Assembly: GCF_001886715.1 (NCBI RefSeq)
Contig: NZ_CP018082.1
Span: 3,844,001-3,908,000, forward strand
DNA: 64,000 nt
Direction of reading: 5' to 3'
Source of the DNA: Nocardia mangyaensis
Lineage (GTDB): Bacteria; Actinomycetota; Actinomycetes; Mycobacteriales; Mycobacteriaceae
The position numbers and the translations under genes are program-made. Below the pieces are notes generated by a model. The model worked only from the letters and a program-made list of their open reading frames with translations. It did not search any database and was not told the DNA's origin. Shown piece after piece: positions 25,311 to 33,163 of the stretch (position 1 is the stretch's first letter; each line of letters opens with the position of its first letter).

Positions 25311-26821
25311 GCGAGACCCTCTACATCGACGGCGCGTGGCGTCCGGCGATCTCCGGCGAGACCCGCGAGATCCGCTGCCCGGCCGATGATTCCGTGGTCG
25401 GTGTGGTGGCCGAGGCCGGCCCGGCCGATACCGATGCCGCCATCGCCGCGGCCCGGCGGGCCTTCGATGGCGGCCCGTGGCGCGCGACCTCGGCCGTCGA
25501 ACGCGGTGATCTGCTGCTGCGCGTGGCCGATGCCATCGATGCTCGGCGGGCGGAGTTCGTGCGCGCCGAGACCCTCGACACCGGCAAGCGGCCCTACGAA
25601 TCCGAGATCGACATGTCCGATATCGCGAACTGCTTCCGGTACTTCGGCAAGCTCGCCGCCGAGGACGCGGGCCGCGTGGTCGACGCGGGCTCCCCCGATG
25701 TCGACTCGCGGATCGTCTACGAGCCGGTCGGCGTGTGCGGATTGATCACACCGTGGAACTACCCGTTGCTGCAGGCGGCCTGGAAGATCGCCCCCGCCTT
25801 GGCGGCGGGCAACACGTTCGTGCTCAAGCCCGCTGAGCTCACCCCGCACACCGCGATCCTGCTGATGTCGGTCCTCGACGACATCGGCGTGCCGCCGGGC
25901 GTGGCGAACCTGGTGCTGGGCGCGGGCGCGACCGCGGGCGCGCCGCTGTCGTCGCATCCCGATGTGGACCTGGTCTCGTTCACCGGCGGGCTGGCCACCG
26001 GCAAGGTCATCGCGCGCGAGGCCGCCGCGACGGTCAAGAAGGTGGCGCTGGAGCTGGGCGGCAAGAACCCCAATGTCATCTTCGCCGACGCGTGCGACAC
26101 CGACGAGCGGCTCGCCGCGGCCGTCGACAATGCGCTCAACGCGGCGTTCCTGCATTCCGGCCAGGTGTGTTCGGCGGGTGCGCGGCTGGTGATCGAGGAG
26201 TCGGCGCACGATCGGTTCGTCGATGAGCTGGTGCGGCGGGCCGAACAGATCCGGCTCGGTCTGCCGTTCGCCGAGGGCACCGAGACCGGCCCGCTGATCT
26301 CGGCCGCGCACCGCGACAAGGTGCACGCCTATGTCGAGCGGGCTCGCGCCGAGGGCGCCGTCATTCGCACCGGGGGCGAATTCGCCCATGGCGACCAGGG
26401 TTCGGGCGATCTCGACCAGGGCTGGTTCTATCTGCCCACGGTCATCGACGGTGCCACCAGGGACATGGCGTGCGTGCACGATGAGGCGTTCGGGCCGACC
26501 GTCACCGTGGAGACGTTCCGCACCGAGGACGAGGCCGTCACCATCGGCAACGACACCGAGTACGGCCTGGCCGGTGCCGTGTGGTCCGGTGACGCCGCCC
26601 GAGCCCGGCGCATCGCTGCGCGGCTGCGCCACGGCACGGTGTGGGTCAACGACTTCGGACCGTATCTGCCGCAGGCCGAGTGGGGTGGCTTCGGACACTC
26701 CGGTGTCGGCCGCGAACTCGGACCATCCGGGTTGCACGAGTACCGCGAGGCCAAGCACGTCTACGAGAACCTCCGGCCGGGCGTCACCGGCTGGTTCGCC
26801 GACCGAGGGGAGCAGCTGTGA
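25307..26821 (+). CDS. betB: Betaine-aldehyde dehydrogenase-like NAD(P)+ aldehyde dehydrogenase
   Basis: A 504-residue aldehyde dehydrogenase oxidising betaine aldehyde to glycine betaine. Motifs: cofactor strand ITPWNYPL (near 150), KPAELTP, the general base Glu in LELGGKNPN (near 250), and the catalytic Cys in HSGQVCSAG (near 290). ATG 25307 overlaps the transporter stop (ATGA) and the gene ends in a GTGA overlap with the choline dehydrogenase. Placement between transporter and GMC oxidase fixes the assignment as BetB rather than another aldehyde dehydrogenase, although sequence alone would not. Confidence 0.88.
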   Translation: MSETLYIDGAWRPAISGETREIRCPADDSVVGVVAEAGPADTDAAIAAARRAFDGGPWRATSAVERGDLLLRVADAIDARRAEFVRAETLDTGKRPYESEIDMSDIANCFRYFGKLAAEDAGRVVDAGSPDVDSRIVYEPVGVCGLITPWNYPLLQAAWKIAPALAAGNTFVLKPAELTPHTAILLMSVLDDIGVPPGVANLVLGAGATAGAPLSSHPDVDLVSFTGGLATGKVIAREAAATVKKVALELGGKNPNVIFADACDTDERLAAAVDNALNAAFLHSGQVCSAGARLVIEESAHDRFVDELVRRAEQIRLGLPFAEGTETGPLISAAHRDKVHAYVERARAEGAVIRTGGEFAHGDQGSGDLDQGWFYLPTVIDGATRDMACVHDEAFGPTVTVETFRTEDEAVTIGNDTEYGLAGAVWSGDAARARRIAARLRHGTVWVNDFGPYLPQAEWGGFGHSGVGRELGPSGLHEYREAKHVYENLRPGVTGWFADRGEQL

Positions 26822-28368
26822 GCGACTACGACTACCTGATCGTCGGCGGTGGATCCGCGGGCGCGGCCGTCGCCGCCCGGCTCTCGGAGGACCCGTCGGT
26901 GCGGGTCTGTCTGCTCGAAGCGGGGCCCTCGGATGTCGACGATCCGGCCATCTTGCGGCTGGATCGCTGGATGGAGTTGCTCGAGTCGGGCTACGACTGG
27001 GACTATCCCATCGAGCCGCAGGAGAACGGCAATTCGTTCATGCGCCACGCCCGCGCCAAGGTGCTCGGCGGATGCTCCTCGCACAACAGCTGTATCGCGT
27101 TCTGGGCGCCGCGCGAGGATCTCGACGCCTGGGAACACGAGCACGGTGCCACCGGGTGGGACGCGGATTCGGTCTACCGGCTCTATCCGGCCATCGAGAC
27201 CAACGACGCTCCCGGTGCGCATCACGGTCGCACCGGGCCGGTACACATCATGACCGTGCCGCCGAACGATCCGTGTGGCGTCGCGGTGCTCGATGCCTGC
27301 GAGACCGTCGGCATCCCGCGTGCGGAGTTCAACTCCGGCGAGACTGTCGTCAACGGCGCCAACTTCTTTCAGATCAACCGCCTTCCCGACGGCACCCGTT
27401 CGTCGTCGTCGGTGAGCTACCTGCATCCGAATCTGGACCGGCCGAACCTCACCGTGCGCACGGGGGCGTGGGTGAAGAAGATCGTGATCGAGAACGGGCG
27501 CGCGGTCGGTGTCGACATCACCGACAATGCTTTCGGTCGCACCACCCGCATCACGGCCGCGCGCGAGGTGATCGTGTCCGCGGGCGCCATCGATTCGCCG
27601 AAACTGCTCATGCTCTCGGGGATCGGCCCCGCGGATCACCTGCGCGAGAACGGCATCGAGGTGCTCGTCGACTCCCCCGGGGTCGGGGCGCACCTGCAGG
27701 ATCACCCGGAGGGCGTCATCGGTTTCGAGACGACGCGACCGATGGTGGACACCTCCACGCAGTGGTGGGAGGCCGGGATCTTCACCCCGACCGTCGACGG
27801 CCTCGACCGGCCGGACCTGATGATGCACTACGGCAGTGTCCCGTTCGACATGCACACCCTGCGCCAGGGCTACCCCACCGCCGAGAACACCTTCTGCCTC
27901 ACTCCGAATGTGACACAGGCCCGTTCACGCGGCACCGTCCGCCTGCGCTCCCGCGATTTCCGCGACAAGCCCCGGGTGGACCCCCGCTACTTCACCGATC
28001 CCGAGGGCCACGACCTGCGGGTGATGATCGCCGGGATCCGCAAGGCCCGCGAGATCGCCGCCGCCGCACCCCTTTCCGACTGGGTGAAACGCGAGCTGTA
28101 CCCGGGACCCGAGGTGCAGACCGATGCCGAACTGGCCGACTACATCCGGCGCACCCACAACACGGTCTATCACCCGGTCGGGACCGTCCGGATGGGCCCG
28201 GTCGACGACCCGATGAGCCCTCTCGATCCCCAACTGCGGGTCAAGGGTGTCGACGGACTTCGGGTCGCGGATGCCTCGGTGTTTCCCGCACACACCACGG
28301 TGAACCCGAACATCACGGTCATGCTGGTCGGCGAACGCTGCGCCGAACTCGTGGCGGCGAGCCGATAA
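26818..28368 (+). CDS. betA: Choline dehydrogenase, GMC oxidoreductase
   Basis: A 516-residue FAD enzyme of the glucose-methanol-choline family oxidising choline to betaine aldehyde. It opens with the dinucleotide fold DYLIVGGGSAGAAVAARLSE, has the GMC signature ARAKVLGGCSSHNSC near residue 80, SAGAIDSPKLLMLSGIGP near 265, and the C-terminal active-site His in RRTHNTVYHPVGTVRM and the Asn/His of THTTVNPN-like sequence (here AHTTVNPN). GTG 26818 overlaps the aldehyde dehydrogenase stop (GTGA) with a GGGGAG ribosome site. The IS630-type element begins 98 bases after the stop, so the operon itself is intact. Confidence 0.9.
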   Translation: MSDYDYLIVGGGSAGAAVAARLSEDPSVRVCLLEAGPSDVDDPAILRLDRWMELLESGYDWDYPIEPQENGNSFMRHARAKVLGGCSSHNSCIAFWAPREDLDAWEHEHGATGWDADSVYRLYPAIETNDAPGAHHGRTGPVHIMTVPPNDPCGVAVLDACETVGIPRAEFNSGETVVNGANFFQINRLPDGTRSSSSVSYLHPNLDRPNLTVRTGAWVKKIVIENGRAVGVDITDNAFGRTTRITAAREVIVSAGAIDSPKLLMLSGIGPADHLRENGIEVLVDSPGVGAHLQDHPEGVIGFETTRPMVDTSTQWWEAGIFTPTVDGLDRPDLMMHYGSVPFDMHTLRQGYPTAENTFCLTPNVTQARSRGTVRLRSRDFRDKPRVDPRYFTDPEGHDLRVMIAGIRKAREIAAAAPLSDWVKRELYPGPEVQTDAELADYIRRTHNTVYHPVGTVRMGPVDDPMSPLDPQLRVKGVDGLRVADASVFPAHTTVNPNITVMLVGERCAELVAASR

Positions 28369-28465
28369 CTGCCCATGCGCCGACATGTTCCGTTCCGCGG
28401 GATCACAGCGGATCCATGACCTGCGCCACGTTGTGTCACACGAGGGCGACCGACGGTGTCACCTA

Positions 28466-29607
28466 GTGTTCCGCGCCTGAAATCCGTTGTCTAATTGTAG
28501 GATTCGGTGGTGGCTAGGACGGGGCGGCCGAGATCGGGTCCGGATTTGGTAGTGACCGACGCTCAGCGTCGGGAGTTGGTGCGTGGTGCGCGAGCGGCGA
28601 CGTCGACGCAGGCGTATGCGTTGCGGTGCCGGATCGTGCTGGCCTGCGCCGAGCCGGGCGCGTTCAACACCCACGTTGCCGCTGAGGTGGGTGTGTCGGC
28701 GATGACGGTGCGCAAGTGGCGGAACCGGTTCATCGAGTACGGATTGGCCGGTCTGGCCGATGAACCGCGGCCGGGCCGGCCGCCGTCCATCCTGCTCGAT
28801 CAGGTTCAGCAGGTGGTCGAGATGACCCTCGAGCAGGTCCCGGCCGATGCCACGCACTGGTCGCGGTCGGCGATGGCCGGGCGGTCCGGGCTGTCGAAAT
28901 CGACGGTCGGGCGGATCTGGCGGCGGTTCGACTTGAAACCCCACCTGGCCGATGGATTCAAGATCTCCACCGACCCGTTGTTCGTGGAGAAGGTCGTCGA
29001 TGTCGTTGGCTTGTACCACAATCCGCCCGAACGAGCCGTGGTTCTCTGTGTCGACGAGAAGTCTCAGATGCAGGCTCTGGACCGGTCCCAGCCGGTCTTG
29101 CCGATGATGCCCGGCATGCCCGAGCGCCGCACCCACGACTACGCCCGTCACGGCACCACCAGCCTGTTCGCCGCGTTCAACATCGCCGACGGCACAGTGA
29201 TCGGCGAACTGCACCGCCGCCACCGCGCCACCGAGTTCCGCACGTTCCTGACCAGCATCGACAAGACCGTGCCCGCCGAGTTGGACGTGCACGTGGTCTG
29301 CGACAACTACGCCACCCACAAGACCCCGATGGTCCAGCAATGGCTCGCCGCCCACCCACGATTCCACGTGCACTTCACCCCGACCGGCTCCTCCTGGCTC
29401 AACCAGGTCGAACGCTGGTTCGGGCTCCTCACCCAGCAACTACTACGCCGCAGCGTCCACAAAAGCGTCGCTGCACTCGAGAAAGACGTCCGAGACTGGG
29501 TCGACCAGTGGAACACCAACCCACGCCCATTCGTCTGGCGCAAGACCGCCGACGAGATACTCGACTCCCTCGCACGATATCTGCAACGGATTTCAGGCGC
29601 GGAACAC
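28466..29607 (+). mobile_element. IS630-family insertion sequence, 1142 bp, with perfect 24-bp ends
   Basis: TA duplications at 28464-28465 and 29608-29609 again sit in CTAG. The terminal inverted repeats are perfect over 24 bases (28466-28489 and 29584-29607), starting GTGTTCCGCGCCTGAAATC. One intact transposase gene fills it. The perfect ends and intact gene suggest recent activity. It is a different IS from the one at 4001-5188: ends and protein are dissimilar. Confidence 0.95.
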
Positions 29608-29610
29608 TAG
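28507..29610 (+). CDS. IS630-family transposase
   Basis: A 367-residue transposase: helix-turn-helix near residues 50-85 ([20 protein letters not shown]), linker with [15 protein letters not shown], then the DDE core with Asp in [18 protein letters not shown] (near 180), Asp in [12 protein letters not shown] (near 263) and Glu in [14 protein letters not shown] (near 302). The stop codon TAG is formed partly by the duplicated target TA and the flanking G, so the coding frame has no stop within the element itself. GTG 28507 or the next GTG is the start. Confidence 0.93.
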   Translation: MVARTGRPRSGPDLVVTDAQRRELVRGARAATSTQAYALRCRIVLACAEPGAFNTHVAAEVGVSAMTVRKWRNRFIEYGLAGLADEPRPGRPPSILLDQVQQVVEMTLEQVPADATHWSRSAMAGRSGLSKSTVGRIWRRFDLKPHLADGFKISTDPLFVEKVVDVVGLYHNPPERAVVLCVDEKSQMQALDRSQPVLPMMPGMPERRTHDYARHGTTSLFAAFNIADGTVIGELHRRHRATEFRTFLTSIDKTVPAELDVHVVCDNYATHKTPMVQQWLAAHPRFHVHFTPTGSSWLNQVERWFGLLTQQLLRRSVHKSVAALEKDVRDWVDQWNTNPRPFVWRKTADEILDSLARYLQRISGAEH

Positions 29611-29613
29611 AAC

Positions 29614-29982
29614 ATGACCGAAATTGCCAACACCAAAGTTGTCGTCATCGGCGGTGGATACGCGGGCACCGTGGCCGCCAATCGTCTCCTGCAGCGCGAC
29701 GACGTCGGCATCACCCTCGTCAACCCCCGCCCGCCCCGATCGGGCAGATCACGCAGTTCGCCCGCCGCGACGACACGGCGGTGCGCTTGGCCGTCGGCGG
29801 TCGCCTGGCGGCAGTTCGTCCACCAGTTCCTCGAAGGTTCGCTCCACCATTCCATCGTGCACAGCACGGCCACGATGGCCAACCGATTTTCACTGGCGAA
29901 AGACCGGCATCCCACGAATTCGGTGATTGACCGGGCGTTTGTGGGGTATAGCGCCAGACGAGGAGATGCGCCTGATGGATGA
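29614..29982 (+). pseudogene. Remnant of an FAD/NAD(P) oxidoreductase (Ndh-like), internally deleted
   Basis: Starts MTEIANTKVVVIGGGYAGTV, a standard FAD-binding fold of type II NADH-dehydrogenase-like proteins, but similarity stops after about 40 residues. In the neighbouring frame, QFARRDDTAVRLAVGGRLAA resembles the C-terminal region of the same family, so a large internal deletion with a frameshift is likely. Full-length relatives have around 400 residues. The ATG lies five bases after the IS630-type element's target duplication. Confidence 0.5.
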
Positions 29983-30463
29983 TGCCGACTGGAACGAGCA
30001 GGCCCGCGGTGAGACCGAGACACAACGGCTCGATCGGAACTGGGGGTCGCTGCTGCAGGAATTACGGGTCGTCCAGACCGGCGTCCAGTTGCTGACCGGT
30101 TTTCTGATCGTGCTGCCGTTCCAGCCCCGGTTCGAGTCGATGGGCACCCCGGCTCGAGTGCTCTACCTGGTGGTGGTGACCGCCTCGATCAGCGCGACAG
30201 TGCTGCTCGTCGCCCCGGTCGCCGCGCATCGCGTGGTGTTCCGGCGACACGAACTCGCCTGGCTGGTCTCCTCGTCGTCCCGCATCGCGGTCGCCGGGAT
30301 CCTCCTGCTCGGGGTGGCGTTGACCGGGGTGGCGATCCTGATCTTCGACGTCGTCGCTGGCCCGTGGGCGGCCGTGGCGGCGGGCGTGCTGTTCGGGACG
30401 CTGTTCCTGGGCGTGTGGGTGGTGTGGCCCTGGTACCAGCGCCTCCACTCCGCCCACCGCTAG
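29975..30463 (+). CDS. DUF6328-family membrane protein
   Basis: A 162-residue protein with a charged N-terminal segment (LDRNWGSLLQELRVVQTGVQ) and four hydrophobic helices, as in the actinobacterial DUF6328 family of unknown function. ATG 29975 has GAGGAG nine bases upstream; an in-frame start at 29927 has no such site. It converges with the mechanosensitive channel gene. A role at the membrane is all that can be said. Confidence 0.75.
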   Translation: MDDADWNEQARGETETQRLDRNWGSLLQELRVVQTGVQLLTGFLIVLPFQPRFESMGTPARVLYLVVVTASISATVLLVAPVAAHRVVFRRHELAWLVSSSSRIAVAGILLLGVALTGVAILIFDVVAGPWAAVAAGVLFGTLFLGVWVVWPWYQRLHSAHR

Positions 30464-30468
30464 CACCG

Positions 30469-31539
30469 TCACAGACGAGCCGGCTCCATCGCACGACTCT
30501 CGGCGTCGACAGTCGTGATCGTGGTGGGAATCTTGGGCAGGGCGCCAGGATGGTGCCTGCCCACCCAGCCCAGAAGTTCTTCGCGGACCGCACAGCGCAG
30601 ATCCCACACGTCGTCGGCGTCAGCCGCCGACATCGTCGCACGGATCACGATGTTCGTCGGCGTGCTGTCGGTGACGAGCAGATTCCAGTTCCGGCCGTCC
30701 CATTCCGGACGGTCGCGCAGGAAGTCGTGCAGATGGTCGCGCAGCGCGGAGACCGGCGTGCTGTGGTCGAGGTGCAGCAGGACCGTGCCGGTCACCTGTG
30801 AACCGCCCCGCGACCAGTTCTCGTAGGGCTTGCTGTTGAAGTAGGAGACCGGCATGGTCAGCCGGCGGTCGTCCCAGATCCGGACCGTGAGAAAGGCCAG
30901 GGTGATCTCCTCGACCGTCCCCCACTCCCCTTCCACGACCACGGTGTCACCGATTTTCACCGAATCGCCGAAGGCGATCTGCAGCCCCGCCACCAGATTG
31001 CTCAAGGTCGACTGGGCGGCGACACCGGCGATGATGCCGATCACCCCCGCGGACGCCAGCATCGAGGTCCCCAGAGTGCGCAGCGTCGGGAACAGCAGCA
31101 GGATGGCCACCGCCGCGGTCGTGAACACCAGCACCGAGGTGACGATGCGCCGCACCAGCCCCAGCTGCGTGCGCAGCTGCCGCACCCGCGCGACCTCGCT
31201 GGTGCGGTCGGCATAACGGCGCAGCAGGTTCTCCGCCACCGCGTCGGCCGCCCGAATGGCCAGCCACGCCGCGGCCATCACCGCGGCCGTGGCCAGAACA
31301 TTGCGGATGACCGCGTCGTGGCGCAGCTCCAGCTGCGCCAGCGGATAGGTGGCGTGCAGGGCTACCGCACCGAGCATCACCTGCAGCGGCAACTGCACCC
31401 GGCGCAGCAGCGTCGGCAGGTGGGACCCCGGCCGCCGTCGCGCGCTGTAGCGCAGCAGCCGATCGACCACCAGTCCCACCGACACCGTGACCGCCACCGT
31501 GCCGAGCACGACGATCAACGGCCGCACCAGTTCCTCCAC
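30469..31539 (-). CDS. Mechanosensitive ion channel, MscS family
   Basis: A 356-residue protein with four predicted membrane helices. The pore helix and following beta domain are clear: GTSMLASAGVIGIIAGVAAQ, then STLSNLVAGLQIAFGDSVKI and GDTVVVEGEWGTVEEITL, ending in YENWSRGG. It releases solutes during osmotic downshock. GTG 31539 is preferred because GAGGAG lies nine bases upstream; the frame stays open to another GTG at 31581 with only a weak site. It sits near the choline/betaine operon, both being osmotic functions, though separated by the IS element. Confidence 0.88.
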   Translation of the reverse strand: MEELVRPLIVVLGTVAVTVSVGLVVDRLLRYSARRRPGSHLPTLLRRVQLPLQVMLGAVALHATYPLAQLELRHDAVIRNVLATAAVMAAAWLAIRAADAVAENLLRRYADRTSEVARVRQLRTQLGLVRRIVTSVLVFTTAAVAILLLFPTLRTLGTSMLASAGVIGIIAGVAAQSTLSNLVAGLQIAFGDSVKIGDTVVVEGEWGTVEEITLAFLTVRIWDDRRLTMPVSYFNSKPYENWSRGGSQVTGTVLLHLDHSTPVSALRDHLHDFLRDRPEWDGRNWNLLVTDSTPTNIVIRATMSAADADDVWDLRCAVREELLGWVGRHHPGALPKIPTTITTVDAESRAMEPARL

Positions 31540-31692
31540 GAGATCGAGCTCCTCTCGCCATCTCCGATTTCTGTGGGCCACCTACCGTTTCGACGAGCGA
31601 CCACCTCAGCGAGCTACATACCCCCTTTCCGCGACAACCGACATGACAGTCCTGTGGCGACGGCGCAGGAGGCTTGGTCGTTCTAGGATGCG

Positions 31693-32406
31693 GTGGTGGG
31701 ACTGCACTTCGACACGCGGGAGTCGGATTCGCCATGGGTCGAGTCCGTGTGGACGTGTCGCAGCGACGAGGTCTCGACGATGACCTCGGTCGCGACCGAG
31801 ACGTGGGGCCTGGTGTTCTGGGAACAGCAGGGTCGGACACTCGCGGCGATCACCGGGCCGGAGACGCGCACCGGGACCGCACCGGTGCCCGAGGATGCGG
31901 ACTTCGTCGGAATCCAGTTCGCCGTCGGCACTTCGCTGCGGGCGATGGCGACGCCGTCATTGGTCGACGGTGGGGTCGTGCTGCCGGATGTGACCGACCG
32001 GACGTTCTGGCTCGACGGCGCTCACCGGGAGATCCCGCGCCCCGACGATGCCGAGTCGCTGGTCCACCGACTGGTCAGGGAGGGGGTTGTGGTCGGTGAT
32101 CCGCTGGTCGCGGCCACGCTGCGCGGTTCGCCGCCGACGGTGGCGGAGCGGACGCTCGAGCGGCGGTTCCGCGCGGCCACGGGACTCACCCACGGCGCGG
32201 TGCGCCAGATCGGGCGCGCTCGCACCGCCGCGCTCCTGCTGACAGCGGGCGCGATGCCGGGCGAGGTGGTCGACAAGCTCGGATACTACGACGAGCCTCA
32301 CCTCGCCCGCGCGCTGCGCCGTTACGTGGGGCGGACCGCCGGACAGCTGCGGGCCGGGGACGGCGGGGCGATCGCGCTCGATCCCGCTCAGTCGACGACG
32401 TCGTAG
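31693..32406 (+). CDS. AraC-family transcriptional regulator
   Basis: A 237-residue regulator. The N-terminal half is a DUF6597-like cupin-type sensor region (SVWTCRSDEVSTMTSVATET), and the C-terminal half (residues about 145-225) is an AraC-type double helix-turn-helix with ERTLERRFRAATGLTHGAVRQ and LGYYDEPHLARALRRYVGRT. GTG 31693 follows AGGA. Its 3' end overlaps the DHFR-family gene by 19 bases tail to tail. It may control that neighbour; target unknown. Confidence 0.82.
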   Translation: MVGLHFDTRESDSPWVESVWTCRSDEVSTMTSVATETWGLVFWEQQGRTLAAITGPETRTGTAPVPEDADFVGIQFAVGTSLRAMATPSLVDGGVVLPDVTDRTFWLDGAHREIPRPDDAESLVHRLVREGVVVGDPLVAATLRGSPPTVAERTLERRFRAATGLTHGAVRQIGRARTAALLLTAGAMPGEVVDKLGYYDEPHLARALRRYVGRTAGQLRAGDGGAIALDPAQSTTS

Positions 32407-32963
32407 ACGAGCTTGGCCACGCCGTTGGAATAGGTCGCCGACTCGCGCAGCCGCAGCGACCGCTTGTCACGGTCGGACCGGTCGAACAAGCCCTTGCCCG
32501 CCCCGAGCAGGACCGGGAACACCAGCAGGTTGTACCGGTCGATCAGGTCCGCCGCTGCCAGGTTCCTGGCCAGTTCGGCGCTGCCGTGCACGAAGATGGC
32601 GCCGCCCTCGGTCTGCTTCAGCTTCGCGACGTCGTCGGCCGAGCGCAGAATCGTGGTCTCGCCCCAGCCGTCGAGGAGCGCGTCGGCGGCCAGGGTGGTG
32701 GACACGACGTACTTCGGCAGGTCCTTGTAGGCGGCGTGATCCTCGGAATCCCGCCAGATCGGCGCGAACGCCTCGTAGCTGCGGCGCCCGAACAGCAGGG
32801 CCGTGGTGTCGGCGAGTTCCTCACCTTTGAGCGCGAAGGCCTCGGGCACGAACTCGGTGTCCATCACCCAACCGCCGCTGCGGTGTCCCTCCACGGTGCC
32901 GCCGGGTGAGTCGACGACGCCGTCCAGCGACATGAATCCGGTGTAGACGAGTTCGCGGGCCAT
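32388..32963 (-). CDS. Dihydrofolate-reductase-family protein (RibD C-terminal-domain type)
   Basis: A 191-residue protein of the DHFR/RibD-C reductase fold: MARELVYTGFMSLDGVVDSP at the start, LLFGRRSYEAFAPIWRDSED in the middle and IFVHGSAELARNLAAADLID then RYNLLVFPVLLGAGKGLF towards the end. ATG 32963 has AGGAGG five bases upstream. These proteins bind NADPH but their substrates are mostly unknown; they are not the essential folate enzyme. Converges with and overlaps the AraC regulator gene. Confidence 0.85.
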   Translation of the reverse strand: MARELVYTGFMSLDGVVDSPGGTVEGHRSGGWVMDTEFVPEAFALKGEELADTTALLFGRRSYEAFAPIWRDSEDHAAYKDLPKYVVSTTLAADALLDGWGETTILRSADDVAKLKQTEGGAIFVHGSAELARNLAAADLIDRYNLLVFPVLLGAGKGLFDRSDRDKRSLRLRESATYSNGVAKLVYDVVD

Positions 32964-33163
32964 CAGTTCCTCCTGAGTACGAGCATCCACTGTTGCTCGT
33001 CAGCTTAGAAACCTGCGCCGACACTGTCTTGGACGAAACCGACACGCCCCGCCGCAACCCCTTCCCCTTTCACTGTATACACGATTCCGGGCGCTCATGA
33101 GGCGCCGATCCGTGGTCCATAATCGCTGGCGATATACCCAAAACACCAGGTGAGGAGTATCGG

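Noticed and set aside
33064..33163. Rifamycin-associated element or strong dyad upstream of rph
   Set aside because: Only a short imperfect GGCGC/GCGCC-type repeat around 33091-33107 was seen; not convincing.
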